This document shows positions 8,389 to 16,219 of a stretch of DNA of 64,000 nucleotides, piece after piece (position 1 is the first letter of the stretch; every line of letters starts with the position of its first letter). The notes under the pieces are model-generated. The model was given only the letters and a program-made list of their open reading frames with translations. It searched no databases and had not been told where the DNA came from. The DNA is taken from the NCBI RefSeq assembly GCF_024498075.1, contig NZ_JANHOF010000004.1, forward strand, positions 496,001 through 560,000, given 5' to 3'. This DNA comes from Paenibacillus mendelii (GTDB lineage Bacteria; Bacillota; Bacilli; Paenibacillales; Paenibacillaceae). A program made the translations under genes and the position numbers.

Positions 8389-10437
8389 CTAGTCCAGTAA
8401 ATCACCTTGAAAAAGTTGATCGTTCTTCAATATTTCATGCAGCCGGCTTAAAGCCGGCGCCGTCCAGAAATCTTCACGATGCGTCAGGTCGGCGGCATCG
8501 TCGCGCGCTTCCTCCAGCACGGCAAAGTCGCTGGACATATCAGCCAGTTTGAAATCCGGCACTCCGCTTTGCTTCGTACCGAAGAAATCGCCAGGCCCGC
8601 GCAGCTCCAGATCCCTGCGTGCAACCTCGAAGCCGTCATCCGTCTCTGTCATGACCTTCATTCGCTCACGCCCAACCTCGGATTTGGGATCTGCGATGAG
8701 CACACAGTACGATTGATGCCCGCCGCGTCCGACACGCCCGCGCAGCTGGTGCAGCTGCGAAAGCCCGAAGCGTTCCGCATCCATCACGATCATCAGCGTC
8801 GCATTCGGAACATCAACCCCAACCTCGACGACAGTCGTTGCAACAAGCACCTGAACCTCATTGTCGCCGAAAGCCTTCATGACCTCATCCTTCTCTGCCG
8901 CGGATAACCGGCCATGCAGCAGACCGACTTTAAGATCAGGGAAGGCTTGCATCAGCTGTACATGCATATCGATCGCGTTCTGAACGTCAAGCTTCTCGGA
9001 TTCCTCAATAAGAGGGCAAATAAAGTAAGCCTGTCTTCCTAAATCCACTTCGCGTCTAATAAAACCAAGCACTCGTTCCAGCATGCTATGCTTCACCCAG
9101 TAAGACTGGATCGCCTTCCTGCCTTGTGGACGCTCTCGAAGCGTAGAAACGTCCATGTCGCCGAACGCCGTAATGGCAAGGGTTCGCGGAATAGGCGTGG
9201 CCGTCATCGTAAGTACGTCCGGATTGAGCCCCTTGCGGCGCAGTATACTTCGCTGGTTAACGCCAAAACGATGCTGCTCATCGGTTACGACAAGACCTAG
9301 ACTGCGGAAGTTAACCCCTTCTTGGATGATCGCATGCGTTCCGACGATCACATCGATTAAACCCATCTGTAAGCCTGCCAGAACATCACGGCGCCTTCGC
9401 TCGGTCATACTGCCGGTTAGTAAGCCTACCTCCAGGCCAATGTCTGCAAACAATTTCTGGAGCGATCTCATGTGCTGGTCGGCTAATATTTCAGTTGGCA
9501 CCATTAGCGCACCCTGATGTCCCGCCTTATATGCTGCAAACAAAGCAATAGCCGCTACAACCGTCTTCCCGGAGCCGACATCTCCCTGCAGCAGCCTGTT
9601 CATACAGAAAGGCTGGCGCATATCAATGAGTATTTCGTTGACAACCTTCTTCTGCGAATCCGTCAGCTCAAACGGCAGCGTCTTCACAAAGGAGCGAATC
9701 GATTCGGCATCAACCACATGTGCAACCCCATCCATCCGCGTACGCGTAAGCGATCGATAGGCTTGCAGCTTGAGTTGAAACAGGAATAACTCTTCATACA
9801 CCAAACGGCGCCTCGCTGCCTGTCCTTCGTCCGTATCGCCGGGATTATGTATACAGCGGATAGCTTCGCGCCGCGGCATCAACCGATGCTTGTCCACCAG
9901 CTCGATCGGAAGAACCTCTTCGATCATAGGTCCATACTGAAGCAGCGCTTGGTGGATCGTTTTTCTCATCCATGTTTGCGTAATGCTGCCCCCGACGGAG
10001 TAGACGGGCTGCACGGAGCCTGAACGAACCGAACCCCGGTCTGGAAATTCGGATTCTGAGACGGTCAACTGCAGACGACGCTGCTCCCACTTCCCCGTCA
10101 GCACAATTTCCCTTCCGGCTGCGAGCTGCTCCTGCAAATAATGCCGGTTGAACCACACCGCCGTGACGAGCATGTTGTCGACTGCTACCTTACAGGTGAG
10201 CCTTGACTTGCCCTTCCCATAACGCTGAAGCGTTGCAGCACTCATAATTTTACCTTGAATGGTGACTTTCTCGCCATCTTTTGACTCCGCTAGCCCTCTA
10301 ATTCGGTAATCCTCGTACCGAAAAGGAAAATAATCCAGCAAATCGGCGACTGAATGGACGCCAAAGGCGTGAAGCTCTTGTTCTTTCGGAGCGCTCACGC
10401 CTTTGATTTGCCGGACCGATAATTCATCCAGCTTCAT
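8389..10437 (-). CDS. recG: ATP-dependent DNA helicase RecG
   Basis: RecG drives regression of stalled replication forks and branch migration. The 682-residue product has the N-terminal wedge (OB-fold) domain, Walker A GDVGSGKTVVAA, the DEQH box (VVTDEQHRFG), motif III TATPIPRTLA, and the C-terminal motifs QLRGRVGRG and LRGPGDFFGTKQSG specific to RecG. It starts six bases after the degV gene ends, so it belongs to the asp23-fakA-degV-recG operon, matching B. subtilis gene order. Confidence 0.97.
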   Translation of the reverse strand: MKLDELSVRQIKGVSAPKEQELHAFGVHSVADLLDYFPFRYEDYRIRGLAESKDGEKVTIQGKIMSAATLQRYGKGKSRLTCKVAVDNMLVTAVWFNRHYLQEQLAAGREIVLTGKWEQRRLQLTVSESEFPDRGSVRSGSVQPVYSVGGSITQTWMRKTIHQALLQYGPMIEEVLPIELVDKHRLMPRREAIRCIHNPGDTDEGQAARRRLVYEELFLFQLKLQAYRSLTRTRMDGVAHVVDAESIRSFVKTLPFELTDSQKKVVNEILIDMRQPFCMNRLLQGDVGSGKTVVAAIALFAAYKAGHQGALMVPTEILADQHMRSLQKLFADIGLEVGLLTGSMTERRRRDVLAGLQMGLIDVIVGTHAIIQEGVNFRSLGLVVTDEQHRFGVNQRSILRRKGLNPDVLTMTATPIPRTLAITAFGDMDVSTLRERPQGRKAIQSYWVKHSMLERVLGFIRREVDLGRQAYFICPLIEESEKLDVQNAIDMHVQLMQAFPDLKVGLLHGRLSAAEKDEVMKAFGDNEVQVLVATTVVEVGVDVPNATLMIVMDAERFGLSQLHQLRGRVGRGGHQSYCVLIADPKSEVGRERMKVMTETDDGFEVARRDLELRGPGDFFGTKQSGVPDFKLADMSSDFAVLEEARDDAADLTHREDFWTAPALSRLHEILKNDQLFQGDLLD

Positions 10438-10442
10438 GATTT

Positions 10443-11300
10443 CTATCCTTTCACACGGTTAATGAATATTGCCACTGTCCCAGGACCGACATGGGTTCCG
10501 ATGACGGATCCAATCTTCGTATGATGCGTGCCTCGAACTTGAAGGCGAGCCTTCGCCTGTTCGCCCATTTCGAGAGCCAGCTCATTGTGAGTGGTCCATG
10601 CGAGTGTCATATCCACGGGATCGCTGCCGAAATCTTTGGCGACCAAATCCAGGATACGCAGGACGGCTTTCTTCTGGCCGCGCACTTTATCGATTGCCGT
10701 TACTTCGCCATCATCCAGGGTCAGTATGGGTTTGATGTTCAAGATCGAACCAAACAGAGCTGCTGCCTTCCCGATCCGGCCGCCTTTCTGCAAATATTCC
10801 AGCGTGTCTACGAGAAAGTAAAGCCGCTTGTCTTGGTTCATCGTTTCAATTGCGTCTAAGATTTGTTCTTTCGACATGCCCGCAGCAGCCATCTCTGCCG
10901 CCTTCACGACAAGCATGCCGATACCAAAAGAGGCCGATTTCGAATCGTAGACGACGATATCGCCTTCGCGCTCAAGCAATGAATGACCGAGCACCGCAGA
11001 CTGATAGGTCCCGCTGACCGCCGAAGAAAGATGAATTGAAATAATTGTCGCGTCCGGGCTTTCGTTTAAGATTCGGTCGTACGTCTCCATAAATTCAACC
11101 GGAGAAGGCTGGGACGTCGTTGGAAGCATGGAAGAAGACGTGAGCTTGTCATAGAACTGCTCCGGACTGATCGTAACGCCATCCAAGAACGATTCCTCGC
11201 CAAACAATACCTTCAACGGGACGATCTCAATGTTCAGTTTCTCGCGCATGTCCTGTGGAATATCCGCCGTGCTGTCAGTCACAATACGAACCGTACTCAT
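10443..11300 (-). CDS. DegV family fatty acid-binding protein (FakB type)
   Basis: DegV/FakB proteins hold a fatty acid while the kinase FakA phosphorylates its carboxylate, feeding exogenous fatty acids into phospholipid synthesis. The 285-residue product begins VRIVTDSTADIP, and has TTSQPSPVEF and HLSSAVSGTYQSA, the typical ligand-site motifs, and a late GTHHTKIGSVIGTHVGPG. It is directly downstream of fakA with an 11-base gap, supporting a dedicated FakA partner. Which acyl chains it prefers cannot be read from sequence. Confidence 0.9.
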   Translation of the reverse strand: MSTVRIVTDSTADIPQDMREKLNIEIVPLKVLFGEESFLDGVTISPEQFYDKLTSSSMLPTTSQPSPVEFMETYDRILNESPDATIISIHLSSAVSGTYQSAVLGHSLLEREGDIVVYDSKSASFGIGMLVVKAAEMAAAGMSKEQILDAIETMNQDKRLYFLVDTLEYLQKGGRIGKAAALFGSILNIKPILTLDDGEVTAIDKVRGQKKAVLRILDLVAKDFGSDPVDMTLAWTTHNELALEMGEQAKARLQVRGTHHTKIGSVIGTHVGPGTVAIFINRVKG

Positions 11301-11311
11301 GGTCAGCCCCC

Positions 11312-13126
11312 CTATTCAACTGCAAATAAATACGGGTACAGTGGTTGCCCGCCTGCATGCACCTCAAGCTCCGCATCCAGATAAGTCGATTCAATCCACT
11401 CGGACAGAGCTGAAGTTTCTGCAGCATCAGCTTGCTCGCCCGTCAGAATCGTCACCAGTTCTCCGCCCTCTTCCATCATTCGAGACAATAAGTCACGGCA
11501 TGACTGCTGCAAATCCGGGGAAGAAGCAACGATCGACTTCTCCAAGATCCCGATGAAATCACCTTCGCGAATATCGATCCCATCAATTGTAGTATCTCGA
11601 ACCGCATGCGTGACTTGTCCGGAACGAACCTGCTTCGCGGCTTGTTCCATCGCATCCGTATTCACCGGGGCCGTCTCCTCGTCCCGGAAGGCGAGTACGG
11701 CTGCAAGCCCTTGCGGCACGGTACGAGTCGGAATGACCGTTATGTTCCGTTCGCATAATTCGACAGCTTGCTGTGCAGCAAGAATAATGTTTCCGTTATT
11801 CGGCAGCAGATAGATGTGCTGCGCATGCAGCGCTTCGATGGCCTTCACGAAATCCTCCGTACTGGGATTCATCGTTTGTCCGCCGGATAATACGATGTCG
11901 ACATTGTTGTCAAGAAAGATATTAGAGATTCCTTGTCCCATTGCTACGGCGATAATGCCGTATGGTGCCCACTCATGTGCTTGTTCAACCGGGACCGAAT
12001 CGACGGGTGCGCCTGTAAGCACCTCCGGCACAGTCATCCCTAGCGCCTCATCTTCGATACTGCGGGTTGATCCGCTGATATGCTGGGAATCGGTTGCAAT
12101 CGATTCTTCATGCAGCAGGCCACGATGCTGTTCCCGCATGTTCAAAATATGGATGTCCGTCAGCTCGCCGTATGGAAGCGCATAGTTCAAAACATCGCCC
12201 GGCTTTCGCGAATGCACATGAACTTTAATGATCTCATCGTCAGCGATGACAAGAATAGAGTCACCATCTTTTGCCAGAGCCCGTTTGAAGGCCGCTTCAT
12301 CGAATGGCGCTGCCATCCGGCCGGCAAGCTTACGGTTTATGAAAAATTCCATATCGTATAAATACTCAATTGCTTCCGTGGATAAACGGGATTGAGCGCT
12401 GCTCGGCTGCTGCGGTACGAAGACCGTGTACCCTGTCCGCTCACCCGGGCTTGTAACGGTTGGCGTCGGGTTTGCCGAAGTGTTGCCTTGACCAGCTGTC
12501 ACGCCTGTCTCGCCAAGAGCTAGAACGAAGCCCTCGTAGATATGTACAAGACCCTGACCGCCGGAGTCTACGACGCCTACCTGTTTCAGAACTGGCAGCA
12601 AATCCGGTGTCCGCTGAAGCGCGTCATAGGCCTTGTCATGAACCTCGCGCATCATCTCGACCACATCAGTCGTCCGGCGTGCAATGGAGACGGCATGCTT
12701 AGCCGCTTCCTTGGCCACCGTAAGGATCGTACCTTCGACGGGCTTAACAACCGCCTTGTATGCCATATCGACACCATGCTGAAGAGCAGCTGCAAGCTGC
12801 AGCGTATTTACCTCTTCTTGTCCTGCTAAGCTCCTGGAAAAGCCGCGAAACAGTTGGGACAGAATGACGCCCGAGTTTCCCCGTGCACCCATGAGCAGTC
12901 CCTTCGAAAACGCTTCCGAAACTTTTCCTATCGCTGGGGACGGTTTGCTTACTAGCTCCTGTACCCCGGAGGTCATGGTTAAATTCATATTCGTACCCGT
13001 ATCGCCATCAGGCACTGGAAACACGTTCAGTGCATTGACGCGTTCAACATTACGCTGCAGACATTCCGCTCCTCTATGCACCATCCCGGTAAAGTCCGAT
13101 CCGTTAATAAAACGCTTGCTCAACAT
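11312..13126 (-). CDS. fakA: fatty acid kinase catalytic subunit FakA (DAK2/DhaL domain, YloV)
   Basis: FakA phosphorylates fatty acids bound to FakB using ATP. The 604-residue length is somewhat above the family's typical 550. The N-terminal DhaL domain carries the Mg-ATP motif VPDGDTGTNMN at about residue 40 and GARGNSGVILSQ. The middle and C-terminal DegV-like domains follow, including LPNNGNIILAA. A low-complexity linker rich in Pro and Thr near residue 215 is visible. It sits between asp23 and degV, 12 bases from each, in the conserved yloU-yloV order. Confidence 0.92.
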   Translation of the reverse strand: MLSKRFINGSDFTGMVHRGAECLQRNVERVNALNVFPVPDGDTGTNMNLTMTSGVQELVSKPSPAIGKVSEAFSKGLLMGARGNSGVILSQLFRGFSRSLAGQEEVNTLQLAAALQHGVDMAYKAVVKPVEGTILTVAKEAAKHAVSIARRTTDVVEMMREVHDKAYDALQRTPDLLPVLKQVGVVDSGGQGLVHIYEGFVLALGETGVTAGQGNTSANPTPTVTSPGERTGYTVFVPQQPSSAQSRLSTEAIEYLYDMEFFINRKLAGRMAAPFDEAAFKRALAKDGDSILVIADDEIIKVHVHSRKPGDVLNYALPYGELTDIHILNMREQHRGLLHEESIATDSQHISGSTRSIEDEALGMTVPEVLTGAPVDSVPVEQAHEWAPYGIIAVAMGQGISNIFLDNNVDIVLSGGQTMNPSTEDFVKAIEALHAQHIYLLPNNGNIILAAQQAVELCERNITVIPTRTVPQGLAAVLAFRDEETAPVNTDAMEQAAKQVRSGQVTHAVRDTTIDGIDIREGDFIGILEKSIVASSPDLQQSCRDLLSRMMEEGGELVTILTGEQADAAETSALSEWIESTYLDAELEVHAGGQPLYPYLFAVE

Positions 13127-13138
13127 TAATTCCCCTTC

Positions 13139-13498
13139 CTACCCAGATACACGCACGCCTTGGACAAAAATATGAATGAAGTCGACCTTCAGACCAACTA
13201 CCTCATTCAGCACATACTTCACTTTTGACTGAATATTGTGCGCCACTTCGGATATTTTTGTGCCATAGCTAACGATGATGTATAAGTCGATGTGCAAGCG
13301 TTCGTTCTCTCGGCGTACTTCAACACCCCGCGACAGATTGTCCCGACCGAGCAGTTCCGTAATACCGTCCTTTAACTGCTTGCGTGAAGCCATACCGACA
13401 AGTCCATAACACTCAAGCGCAGCTGAGCCGGCAAGCATAGCGATAACATGATCTGCAATGATAACTTTCCCTAAATCTGTTTGAAGCTGCAGTGGCAT
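13139..13498 (-). CDS. Asp23/Gls24 family protein (YloU)
   Basis: A 119-residue Asp23 family protein. Members are small, acidic, often cell-envelope-associated proteins of unclear biochemical role, induced by alkaline stress in Staphylococcus. The sequence shows the family pattern GKVIIADHVIAMLAGSAALECYG, then an alternating basic/hydrophobic stretch (LHIDLYIIVSYG) and the ending VDFIHIFVQGVRV. It is the first gene of the unit leading to recG and has a clear promoter upstream. A second Asp23 paralogue lies at 48175-48552. Confidence 0.9.
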   Translation of the reverse strand: MPLQLQTDLGKVIIADHVIAMLAGSAALECYGLVGMASRKQLKDGITELLGRDNLSRGVEVRRENERLHIDLYIIVSYGTKISEVAHNIQSKVKYVLNEVVGLKVDFIHIFVQGVRVSG

Positions 13499-13545
13499 GG
13501 TCGTTCACTCCTTTACCGTATATATTATGGACTAATCAACATTGT

Positions 13546-13574
13546 ACTATAAAATTCGAAGATATAGAAGTCAA
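13546..13574 (-). promoter_or_regulatory. SigA promoter of the asp23-fakA-degV-recG operon
   Basis: On the minus strand TTGACT (13569-13574) and TATAGT (13546-13551) are separated by 17 nt, about 50 bases upstream of the asp23 start. It is back to back with the rpmB promoter. Confidence 0.75.
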
Positions 13575-13623
13575 ACCGACGCAGAACGCCTGAATTCTTC
13601 CGTTTTCGAACCTTCTCTCTGTC

Positions 13624-13652
13624 TTGATCGCTTGAGTTTCTTATGTTATTAT
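13624..13652 (+). promoter_or_regulatory. SigA promoter of rpmB
   Basis: TTGATC (13624-13629), a 17-nt spacer and TATTAT (13647-13652) lie about 50 bases before the rpmB start. Confidence 0.7.
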
Positions 13653-13699
13653 ATTTAAGTGTGTTTATTTGCACGGATTCTTCAAGGGAGGTGTATTCC

Positions 13700-13888
13700 A
13701 TGTCTCGCAAATGTTTTATCACGGGCAAAGGTCCCGGAACTGGTAACCACGTTTCGCACGCGAACAATAAAAACCGCCGTTCTTGGGGCGTTAACGTTCA
13801 AAAAGTACGGATTCTCGTTGACGGTAAACCGAAACGCGTTTATGTCAGCACTCGCGCTCTGAAATCGGGCAAATTGACTCGCGTCTAG
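13700..13888 (+). CDS. rpmB: 50S ribosomal protein L28
   Basis: Ribosomal protein L28, 62 residues, recognisable from [17 protein letters not shown] at the start and the conserved ending [17 protein letters not shown] followed by TRALKSGK. The ATG at 13700 follows GGGAGGTG with good spacing. It is transcribed alone, divergent from asp23, with its own promoter and a strong terminator, as in other Bacillota where rpmB sits between spoVM and yloU. Confidence 0.97.
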   Translation: MSRKCFITGKGPGTGNHVSHANNKNRRSWGVNVQKVRILVDGKPKRVYVSTRALKSGKLTRV

Positions 13889-13911
13889 TACGAATCATGA
13901 AGCGACGAACG

Positions 13912-13944
13912 AAAGGCACCTGATCCCGATCAGGTGCCTTTTTG
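13912..13944 (+). terminator. rpmB terminator
   Basis: A 14-base perfect inverted repeat (13912-13925 and 13928-13941) followed by a T tract. Confidence 0.93.
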
Positions 13945-14047
13945 TCCTTCCTCCCCACAGAAAACAGCCGCCCTCGCATCCTGCGGCGGCATCCTGTAGA
14001 CGTGTGTCCGTTCGCTTCGACACGTTATATGCTTCTGGGCGGCCGAA

Positions 14048-14128
14048 TCAGTTTTTCTGGAATGTATTCAAAATCGCTTTCACAAACCCGCCCAAAAACT
14101 TCGGCAGCTTGATTGTGTAAAATTTCAT
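14048..14128 (-). CDS. spoVM: stage V sporulation protein M
   Basis: SpoVM is a 26-residue amphipathic peptide that senses the convex forespore membrane and anchors SpoIVA at the start of coat assembly. The minus strand encodes a peptide beginning MKFYTIKLPKFLGG and ending in QKN, also 26 residues and nearly identical to the B. subtilis protein over its first 14, including the essential proline at position 9. A purine-rich AGGAGGGGATGGAGG directly precedes the ATG. The position next to rpmB is the expected one. The gene is so short that routine gene calling easily misses it. Confidence 0.95.
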   Translation of the reverse strand: MKFYTIKLPKFLGGFVKAILNTFQKN

Positions 14129-14222
14129 CCTCCATCCCCTCCTAAACGTGCTCGGCTTCGCACCGTCCATGTATCACACGTTGTCGCTTTGCACCTGAAT
14201 TAAGGCATGCGAAACGGCTCCC

Positions 14223-14280
14223 ATCACCCATCGGAATGAGCTGTGTTAACCTTCAAACGAAGTTTCCGATGATGAGTGAT
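14223..14280 (-). repeat. imperfect inverted repeat upstream of spoVM
   Basis: Arms of 8 bases (14229-14236 and 14264-14271) are extended by 5-base arms (14223-14227 and 14276-14280) after a bulge, around a 27-nt loop. It lies between the terminator of the rpe-side genes and spoVM. No T tract follows, so a second terminator is unlikely. It could be a leader structure or chance. Confidence 0.45.
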
Positions 14281-14287
14281 ATGCGGT

Positions 14288-14323
14288 AAAAAAAAGGCTA
14301 CACGAACCTTCGTTCATGTAACC
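14288..14323 (-). terminator. terminator downstream of the small membrane protein gene
   Basis: On the minus strand a 12-base stem (14312-14323 with 14296-14307, two mismatches, 4-nt loop) is followed by eight T. It closes the transcript coming from rpe and isolates spoVM. Confidence 0.9.
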
Positions 14324-14367
14324 ATAGTATGCAGGGCCGGATTGTCCTATTCCAACAGGCGCTGTTT

Positions 14368-14634
14368 CTAGGCTCCTGCCGGGTTTTGTTTGGCGTAGAT
14401 CACCATCGTGATGATCACGGTAACGAGCAGAAAGAATAGAAGCGAAAGCACGATAAAGACGATGCGAATTCCGATACCGGGAAACCTCTTGAAGAAGAAT
14501 ATGCCGATAATCAGCGCCAATATGGAGAAAACAAGGTTAGTCGGGCTATTGATGAAAGGGAATATGGCCAGCATCAGCCCGCAACCAAAACTAAACAGAG
14601 CAACAAGAAAGCTGTTCTTTATTCGTTCACCCAT
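14368..14634 (-). CDS. small integral membrane protein of unknown function
   Basis: An 88-residue protein with two or three hydrophobic segments: about residues 8-28, 33-50 and 56-80, with a short basic loop (FFKRFPG) between the second and third. No family was recognised. It follows rpe by 8 bases and ends in a strong terminator, so it is the last gene of that operon. In B. subtilis thiN occupies the place after rpe; this gene is not related to thiN. Confidence 0.7.
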   Translation of the reverse strand: MGERIKNSFLVALFSFGCGLMLAIFPFINSPTNLVFSILALIIGIFFFKRFPGIGIRIVFIVLSLLFFLLVTVIITMVIYAKQNPAGA

Positions 14635-14642
14635 GAATTCAC

Positions 14643-15287
14643 CTAACGAAGCGAGGCTATTGCAGCCGCTCGGTCCTTCTCCGTAAATACCGCATTACCG
14701 GCTACGAGCACATCCGCTCCCGCTTCGCGAACGAGCGCAGAGGTATGCGCATTAATGCCCCCATCGACTTGAATATGAATACCTGACAACCCGCGATCTG
14801 CCAGCATGGCCCGAAGCTGCCTAAGCTTAGGCAGCGATTGCGGGATAAATTGCTGGCCGCCAAATCCCGGATTGACCGTCATGATCAGAATAAGATCAAG
14901 ATCATCCAGAAGATTCTCAACTGCCGACAGAGGTGTCGCCGGATTAAGCGCAACACCTGCGGGCAAGCCTGCTTCCTTGATCATATGAACGACCCGGTGC
15001 AGATGTGTGCAAGCCTCTGCATGTACAGTAATGCGGTCAGCACCTGCTTCGATCATATCCGGAATAAGCTTCTCCGGACGTTCAATCATGAGATGTACAT
15101 CGAATGGCAGCCTTGAAAGGGGCCTTATAGCGCTGATAACGGGTGCGCCAAACGTCAGGTTTGGCACGAAATGGCCGTCCATCACATCAATGTGTATCCA
15201 ATCGGCTCCCGCGCGTTCTACGTCTTTGATATCGTCTGCAAGTGCGGCAAAGTTCGCCGACAGAATGGATGGTGCGATGATCGACAT
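14643..15287 (-). CDS. rpe: ribulose-phosphate 3-epimerase
   Basis: Rpe interconverts ribulose-5-phosphate and xylulose-5-phosphate in the pentose phosphate pathway. The 214-residue TIM barrel shows the metal-site motifs [14 protein letters not shown] and [18 protein letters not shown], and the late phosphate site VDGGIN. It begins two bases after rsgA ends, so the two are cotranscribed, as in B. subtilis. Confidence 0.97.
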   Translation of the reverse strand: MSIIAPSILSANFAALADDIKDVERAGADWIHIDVMDGHFVPNLTFGAPVISAIRPLSRLPFDVHLMIERPEKLIPDMIEAGADRITVHAEACTHLHRVVHMIKEAGLPAGVALNPATPLSAVENLLDDLDLILIMTVNPGFGGQQFIPQSLPKLRQLRAMLADRGLSGIHIQVDGGINAHTSALVREAGADVLVAGNAVFTEKDRAAAIASLR

Positions 15288-15289
15288 AT

Positions 15290-16219
15290 TTAGTACCTCC
15301 GCTTTTTCTCTTTCAGCTCCGCCATGAATAGCACATAATGCTCGTGGCGGCTTGCTTCTATTTGCCCTTCCTCCAATGCCTTGAGAACTGCGCAGCCAGG
15401 CTCATGTATATGCGTGCAGCCGCGGAATTTGCAGGATCCGGACAGCTCTCTCATCTCGCGGAAGCAGCTGCCTAATTCCTCAATACCGAGCTCCACGAAA
15501 TCCAGTTGGCTGAATCCAGGCGTATCCGCTACATACCCTTGTCCGACCGGAATCAGCTCTACATGCCTTGTCGTGTGCTTGCCTCTTCCAAGCCGGCTGC
15601 TGATTTCATTCGTTTCGATTGTTAAGCCCGGAACGAGTGCATTCAGCAGCGATGATTTGCCCACGCCTGATTGACCGGCAAATACGGCCAGATGTCCCTG
15701 GAGGCGATCGTAGAGCGCGTGGGTACCATCTCCATGATGAGAGCTCGTTAAGAATACCTCGTATCCGATCGGTTCATAGATACGGCGAACCTCATCCATG
15801 ATGTGACGGGCTTGCGCGGCATCCGGACCGTCCTCAGCCAAATCTTGTTTGCTTAAACACAACATCGCCGGAATTCCGGCATGCTCAATATGGAGAAGGA
15901 ATTTGTCCAGCAGCTGCAAATTAAGCGCCGGCTCTGTTACTGAAAATACGAGCACCGCCAGATCAATATTCGCAACCGGCGGCCGGATGAGCTCGGATAC
16001 ACGGGGAAGGATGGCATCGACCGTACCTTCCCCGTTCTCCGTTATTCCGTATTCCACCAAATCGCCGACAAGCGGAGATTCCCCGCGTTTCTTGAAGATG
16101 CCTCTTGCACGACATGTAACCGGAACGCTCTGCTTATCCGCTCCCTCAGGAAGTACATAATAGAAGCCGCTAAGCGCCTTTACGATCCGACCGATAGTTG
16201 CCTCATTGCTGTTCGGCAT
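15290..16219 (-). CDS. rsgA: small ribosomal subunit biogenesis GTPase RsgA (CpgA)
   Basis: RsgA is a circularly permuted GTPase that helps mature the 30S subunit. Motif order is permuted: G4 (LSKQDL) precedes G1 ([12 protein letters not shown]) and G3 (DTPGFSQ). An N-terminal OB fold and the C-terminal zinc site [14 protein letters not shown] are present. Start ATG 16219 (309 residues) has a GGGGG ribosome site and overlaps the last 17 bases of prkC; a longer open frame reaches 16273 but lacks a ribosome site. Its place after prkC-stp is conserved and in B. subtilis PrkC phosphorylates it. Confidence 0.95.
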   Translation of the reverse strand: MPNSNEATIGRIVKALSGFYYVLPEGADKQSVPVTCRARGIFKKRGESPLVGDLVEYGITENGEGTVDAILPRVSELIRPPVANIDLAVLVFSVTEPALNLQLLDKFLLHIEHAGIPAMLCLSKQDLAEDGPDAAQARHIMDEVRRIYEPIGYEVFLTSSHHGDGTHALYDRLQGHLAVFAGQSGVGKSSLLNALVPGLTIETNEISSRLGRGKHTTRHVELIPVGQGYVADTPGFSQLDFVELGIEELGSCFREMRELSGSCKFRGCTHIHEPGCAVLKALEEGQIEASRHEHYVLFMAELKEKKRRY

